Shown: positions 60,767-64,000 of the stretch, one piece after another
How the letters are laid out: each line of letters begins with the position of its first letter
Position numbering within the stretch: the stretch's first letter is position 1
Notes under the pieces: model-generated
The model's input: the letters and a program-made list of their open reading frames with translations, nothing else
The model's database searches: none
Told to the model about the DNA's origin: nothing
Position numbers and translations under genes: made by a program
Assembly: GCA_031548545.1 (NCBI GenBank)
Contig: JAVBQY010000003.1
Span: 1-64,000 of the forward strand
Reading direction: 5' to 3'
Source of the DNA: UBA932 sp031548545
Lineage (GTDB): Bacteria > Bacteroidota > Bacteroidia > Bacteroidales > UBA932
Length of the DNA: 64,000 bases

Positions 60767-63700
60767 GCAGCCAGGCGTTTATAGCTGTTGTAGCGCCATT
60801 TGGCGAACTCTTCGGTCAGGCCGAACAGTTCCTGCGCTTCTGCAGGGAAGGTCTTGGTCAGCGAGCTGTAACGCACTTCACTCTTCAGGAAGTCCTGGAA
60901 CTTGCTCCAATCCGGTTCTTTGCTATCCAGGGTGAAGGGGTTCTTGCCTTCTTTCTCGAGCAGCGGGTTGAAACGGTAGCAGTGCCAGTAACCACATTCT
61001 ACAGCCAACTTCTCTTCACGTTGCGACACGCCCATGCCACCTCTTAAGCCGTGGTTGATACAGGGAGCGTAAGCAATGATCAATGAAGGACCGTCATAAG
61101 CTTCGGCCTCTTTCAGGGCGTTGAAGTACTGAGACTGGTTGGCGCCCATAGCTACCTGGGCTACATACACATAGCCATAGCTCATGGCCATCATGCCAAG
61201 GTCTTTCTTGCGAATGCGTTTACCGGAAGTAGCAAATTTAGCCACTGCGCCTGCAGGAGTCGATTTTGAAGACTGTCCGCCGGTGTTGGAATACACTTCG
61301 GTATCCATTACCAGTACGTTTACGTTCTCGCCGGAAGCCAGTACATGGTCCAGGCCGCCGTATCCGATATCGTAAGCCCAACCGTCGCCACCAAAGATCC
61401 ACTGTGAGCGTACTACCAGATAATCTTTCAACTGATAAATTTCCTTGCAGATATCACAAGCGCATTTCTCTACCAGAGGGATCAACTTGTCGGCAATTTC
61501 ACGGGTCTTGGCAGCATCATCGCGATGGCTGATCCACTCGGCAAACAAGGCTTTTTCTTCGGAAGTGCATTGGCTGCATTCCTGGCCCTGGGTCATCAGG
61601 TGAGCCAAACGGTCACGCATACGTTCGCTACCCATGCGCATACCCAAACCAAACTCGGCATTGTCTTCGAACAAGGAGTTGGCCCAAGCCGGACCCTGTC
61701 CGTTTTTGTTGCAGGTATAAGGTGATGCGGGGAATGAACCGCCATAAATAGACGAACAGCCCGTAGCGTTGGCTACCATCATACGGTCACCGAACAGCTG
61801 GGTGATGGTTTTAATATAAGGTGTCTCACCGCAACCGGCACAGGCTCCGGAGAACTCGAACAAAGGTTGGGCGAATTGGCTGGGCTTAACACTGTGTTTC
61901 TTATCCATCACCGTGTCTTTGTAGCCCACATGGGTGTGCAGGTAGTCAAAATGTTTCTGCTCGCCCAACTGAGATTCCAGGGGTTTCATCACCAAGGCCT
62001 TGGTCTTAGCAGGACAAACATCGGCACAGTTACCGCAACCGGAACAGTCAAGCGGGGTAACCTGTATACGGAATTTGTAGTCTTTGCATGCAGCCGCACC
62101 CTGGATGGTTTCCAGTCCGCCGGGTACTGCGGCCAGCTCTTCTTCGGTAAGAAGGAAGGGACGGATGGCAGCGTGGGGACAAACATAAGAACACTGGTTA
62201 CACTGGATACAGTTGGCCGGAACCCATTCGGGCACATGTACGGCAATACCGCGTTTTTCAAAGGCGGCGGAACCGCAGGGCATAGTACCGTCTTCGTAGT
62301 TCAGGAAAGCGCTCACCGGAAGGTCGTCGCCATTCTGGGCATTCACTACATCGGCCACGTGTTTCACCCATTCGGGCGCCAGGCGGTTGTGTGTGTCGGC
62401 CTCGAACTTACCGCTCAATGAAGCCCAATCGGCTGGAACCTCTACCTTTACGGCATTGTCTCCGGCATCTACGGCGGCATAGTTCATCTTCACGATGTCT
62501 TCACCTTTCTTGCCGTAGCTCTTGTCAATGGCTTTCTTCATTTCTTTCACCGCCTGGGTGTAGTCAATCACATTGGCGATTTTAAAGAAGGCAGCCTGCA
62601 GAATGGTATTGGTACGGTTGCCCAAACCGATCTTATCGGCAATAGCCGTAGCATCGATGATATAGAAGTTGATCTTCTTATCGGCCAATGTACGTTTCAC
62701 AAAGTCGGGCAGGTGTTTCTTCGTATCTTCCACACTGTACATGCTGTTGAGCAGGAATGTACCGCCGGGTTTGATACCTTTCAGGATATCATACTTACCC
62801 AGGTAAGAGAATACGTGGCAGGCCACAAAATCGGGGGTAGATACCAGGTAGGGAGAGGTAATGGGGTTATCACCGAAGCGCAGGTGCGAGCAGGTGAAAC
62901 CGCCGGACTTTTTAGAGTCATAAGCAAAATAAGCCTGGCAGTATTTAGGCGTGGTTTCGCCGATGATCTTGATGGTATTTTTGTTGGCGCCTACCGTACC
63001 GTCAGAGCCCAAACCGTAGAACTTACATTCGTAAGTACCTTTCTTGGCCAGGCTGATTTCGGCTTTCTGAGGCAGTGATTTGAACGTCACGTCATCAACA
63101 ATACCCACGGTGAAACCGTTTTTGGGTTCATTGAGGGCCAGGTTTTCAAATACGGAAAGGATCTGTGCAGGCGTCGTATCTTTAGATGAAAGACCGTAAC
63201 GGCCGCCTACTACTACAGGTGCATTGGCTTGTCCGTACAGCACTTCTTTCACATCAAGGTACAAGGGTTCGCCGTTGGCGCCGGGTTCTTTCGTACGGTC
63301 AAGTACGGCAATGCGTTTAACCGTTGCAGGAAGTACACGCAGGAAATATTTGGCAGAGAACGGACGGTAGAGATGAACGGTGATCACCCCTACTTTTTCG
63401 CCTTTGGCATTCAGGTGATCAACGGTTTCTTTGATGGTATCGCAAACAGAGCCCATAGCGATAACTACACGGTCTGCATCAGCAGCACCATAGTAGGTGA
63501 AAGGCAGGTACGAACGGCCGGTCAGTTCGCTGATCTCTCCCATATAGCGGGCTACGATATCGGGAACTGCATCATAGAAAGGATTAGAAGCTTCACGACC
63601 CTGGAAGTATACATCCGGGTTCTGCGCCGTACCGCGGGTTACCGGCTTATTGGGGTTCAAAGCGCGGCCGCGGAAAGCAGCCATGGCCTTGTCACTCACC

Positions 63701-64000
63701 ATATCTTTGAGGTCTTCGGCATCAATCACTTCGATCTTCTGGATCTCATGTGATGTACGGAAACCGTCAAAAAAGTTCAGGAAAGGAACGCGTGATTTCA
63801 GTGCTGCCAGGTGGGATACAGCCGAAAGGTCCATCACTTCCTGTACACCGCCTGCAGCCAACATGGCAAAACCGGTCTGACGGGCAGCCATTACGTCCTG
63901 ATGGTCTCCGAAAATAGACAAAGCCTGTGAAGCCAATGCGCGGGCCGATACATGGAACACGGCGGGTAATAATTCACCGGCAATTTTGTACATATTGGGG
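60760..64000 (-). CDS. nifJ: Pyruvate:ferredoxin (flavodoxin) oxidoreductase, 3' part
   Basis: Open to the window end (Pro-Asn before the first visible Met at 63993), so about 100 N-terminal residues of the usual near-1180 are missing. The visible 1079 residues include the domain I-II pyrimidine-binding region, the gamma domain (FYGLGSDGTVGANKNTIKI), two 4Fe-4S clusters (CIQCNQCSYVC and CSGCGNCADVC, about residues 590-660), the domain with CAGCGE and the TPP motif GDGWAYDIGYGG, and NTGGQ near the C-terminus. It decarboxylates pyruvate to acetyl-CoA and passes electrons to ferredoxin, typical of anaerobic Bacteroidales. The stop and terminator were duplicated with the DUF262 insert. Confidence 0.97.
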   Translation of the reverse strand, partial: PNMYKIAGELLPAVFHVSARALASQALSIFGDHQDVMAARQTGFAMLAAGGVQEVMDLSAVSHLAALKSRVPFLNFFDGFRTSHEIQKIEVIDAEDLKDMVSDKAMAAFRGRALNPNKPVTRGTAQNPDVYFQGREASNPFYDAVPDIVARYMGEISELTGRSYLPFTYYGAADADRVVIAMGSVCDTIKETVDHLNAKGEKVGVITVHLYRPFSAKYFLRVLPATVKRIAVLDRTKEPGANGEPLYLDVKEVLYGQANAPVVVGGRYGLSSKDTTPAQILSVFENLALNEPKNGFTVGIVDDVTFKSLPQKAEISLAKKGTYECKFYGLGSDGTVGANKNTIKIIGETTPKYCQAYFAYDSKKSGGFTCSHLRFGDNPITSPYLVSTPDFVACHVFSYLGKYDILKGIKPGGTFLLNSMYSVEDTKKHLPDFVKRTLADKKINFYIIDATAIADKIGLGNRTNTILQAAFFKIANVIDYTQAVKEMKKAIDKSYGKKGEDIVKMNYAAVDAGDNAVKVEVPADWASLSGKFEADTHNRLAPEWVKHVADVVNAQNGDDLPVSAFLNYEDGTMPCGSAAFEKRGIAVHVPEWVPANCIQCNQCSYVCPHAAIRPFLLTEEELAAVPGGLETIQGAAACKDYKFRIQVTPLDCSGCGNCADVCPAKTKALVMKPLESQLGEQKHFDYLHTHVGYKDTVMDKKHSVKPSQFAQPLFEFSGACAGCGETPYIKTITQLFGDRMMVANATGCSSIYGGSFPASPYTCNKNGQGPAWANSLFEDNAEFGLGMRMGSERMRDRLAHLMTQGQECSQCTSEEKALFAEWISHRDDAAKTREIADKLIPLVEKCACDICKEIYQLKDYLVVRSQWIFGGDGWAYDIGYGGLDHVLASGENVNVLVMDTEVYSNTGGQSSKSTPAGAVAKFATSGKRIRKKDLGMMAMSYGYVYVAQVAMGANQSQYFNALKEAEAYDGPSLIIAYAPCINHGLRGGMGVSQREEKLAVECGYWHCYRFNPLLEKEGKNPFTLDSKEPDWSKFQDFLKSEVRYSSLTKTFPAEAQELFGLTEEFAKWRYNSYKRLAAQ

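Overview
The window looks like a chromosomal segment of a Bacteroidales bacterium. The evidence is a SusC/SusD-type glycan locus, promoters of the Bacteroidetes type (TAnnTTTG at -7, often with TTTG about 19-20 bp upstream), many lipoproteins with a cysteine right after a short leader, and very large secreted proteins ending in type IX secretion (T9SS) sorting domains. The T9SS cargo and a gingipain/HagA-like domain repertoire point towards the Porphyromonadaceae/Dysgonomonadaceae/Tannerellaceae side of the order rather than gut Bacteroides, but the genus cannot be fixed from this sequence.

Layout. 1-2690: the end of a hexuronate/gluconate-type catabolic operon (MFS transporter, SDR dehydrogenase, DUF4861 lipoprotein). 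2853-7332: a large secreted Ig-like protein, a lipoprotein and a small beta-barrel. 7316-22315: housekeeping genes (recR, lptB, kdsD, recQ, rlmI, a cation efflux gene, rpsA, a C-terminal processing protease, a dicarboxylate/amino-acid symporter, a phosphoesterase, rsmE, a GNAT gene, a SemiSWEET gene). 22320-38909: a beta-glucan utilisation locus. A NUDIX-fold regulator gene is followed by a leftward SusC-SusD-binding-lipoprotein operon and a divergent rightward run of GH30, GH16, GH3, GH3, GH5 and a sugar MFS transporter; the enzyme set fits mixed beta-1,3/1,6-glucan such as laminarin or fungal wall glucan. 38995-42888: pepT, comEC and a free-methionine-sulfoxide reductase. 42928-56928: a 14-kb leftward operon with two cargo/barrel pairs (1993-aa adhesin, barrel, 2101-aa protease-adhesin, paralogous barrel), divergent from a membrane-anchored TPR-HTH regulator. 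58878-60766: an AT-rich DUF262/DUF1524 (GmrSD-like) gene bounded by perfect 63-bp direct repeats. 60760-64000: the 3' part of pyruvate:ferredoxin oxidoreductase.

The most interesting signals are the DUF262 cassette with its repeat footprint at the POR terminator; the paired giant-cargo/beta-barrel operon, one cargo of which carries a complete trypsin-like His-Asp-Ser triad; several genes whose -7 box lies only 4-6 nt before the ATG, predicting leaderless mRNAs; a five-copy tetranucleotide tract inside the signal peptide of the glucan-binding lipoprotein, a possible phase switch; and two matching GTGT-N7-ACAC palindromes in the divergent glucan-locus promoter region.

No intergenic stretch exceeds 300 bases; the longest are 28660-28900 and 56929-57137, both promoter regions. 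I saw no tRNA or rRNA gene, no CRISPR array and no transposase or integrase.
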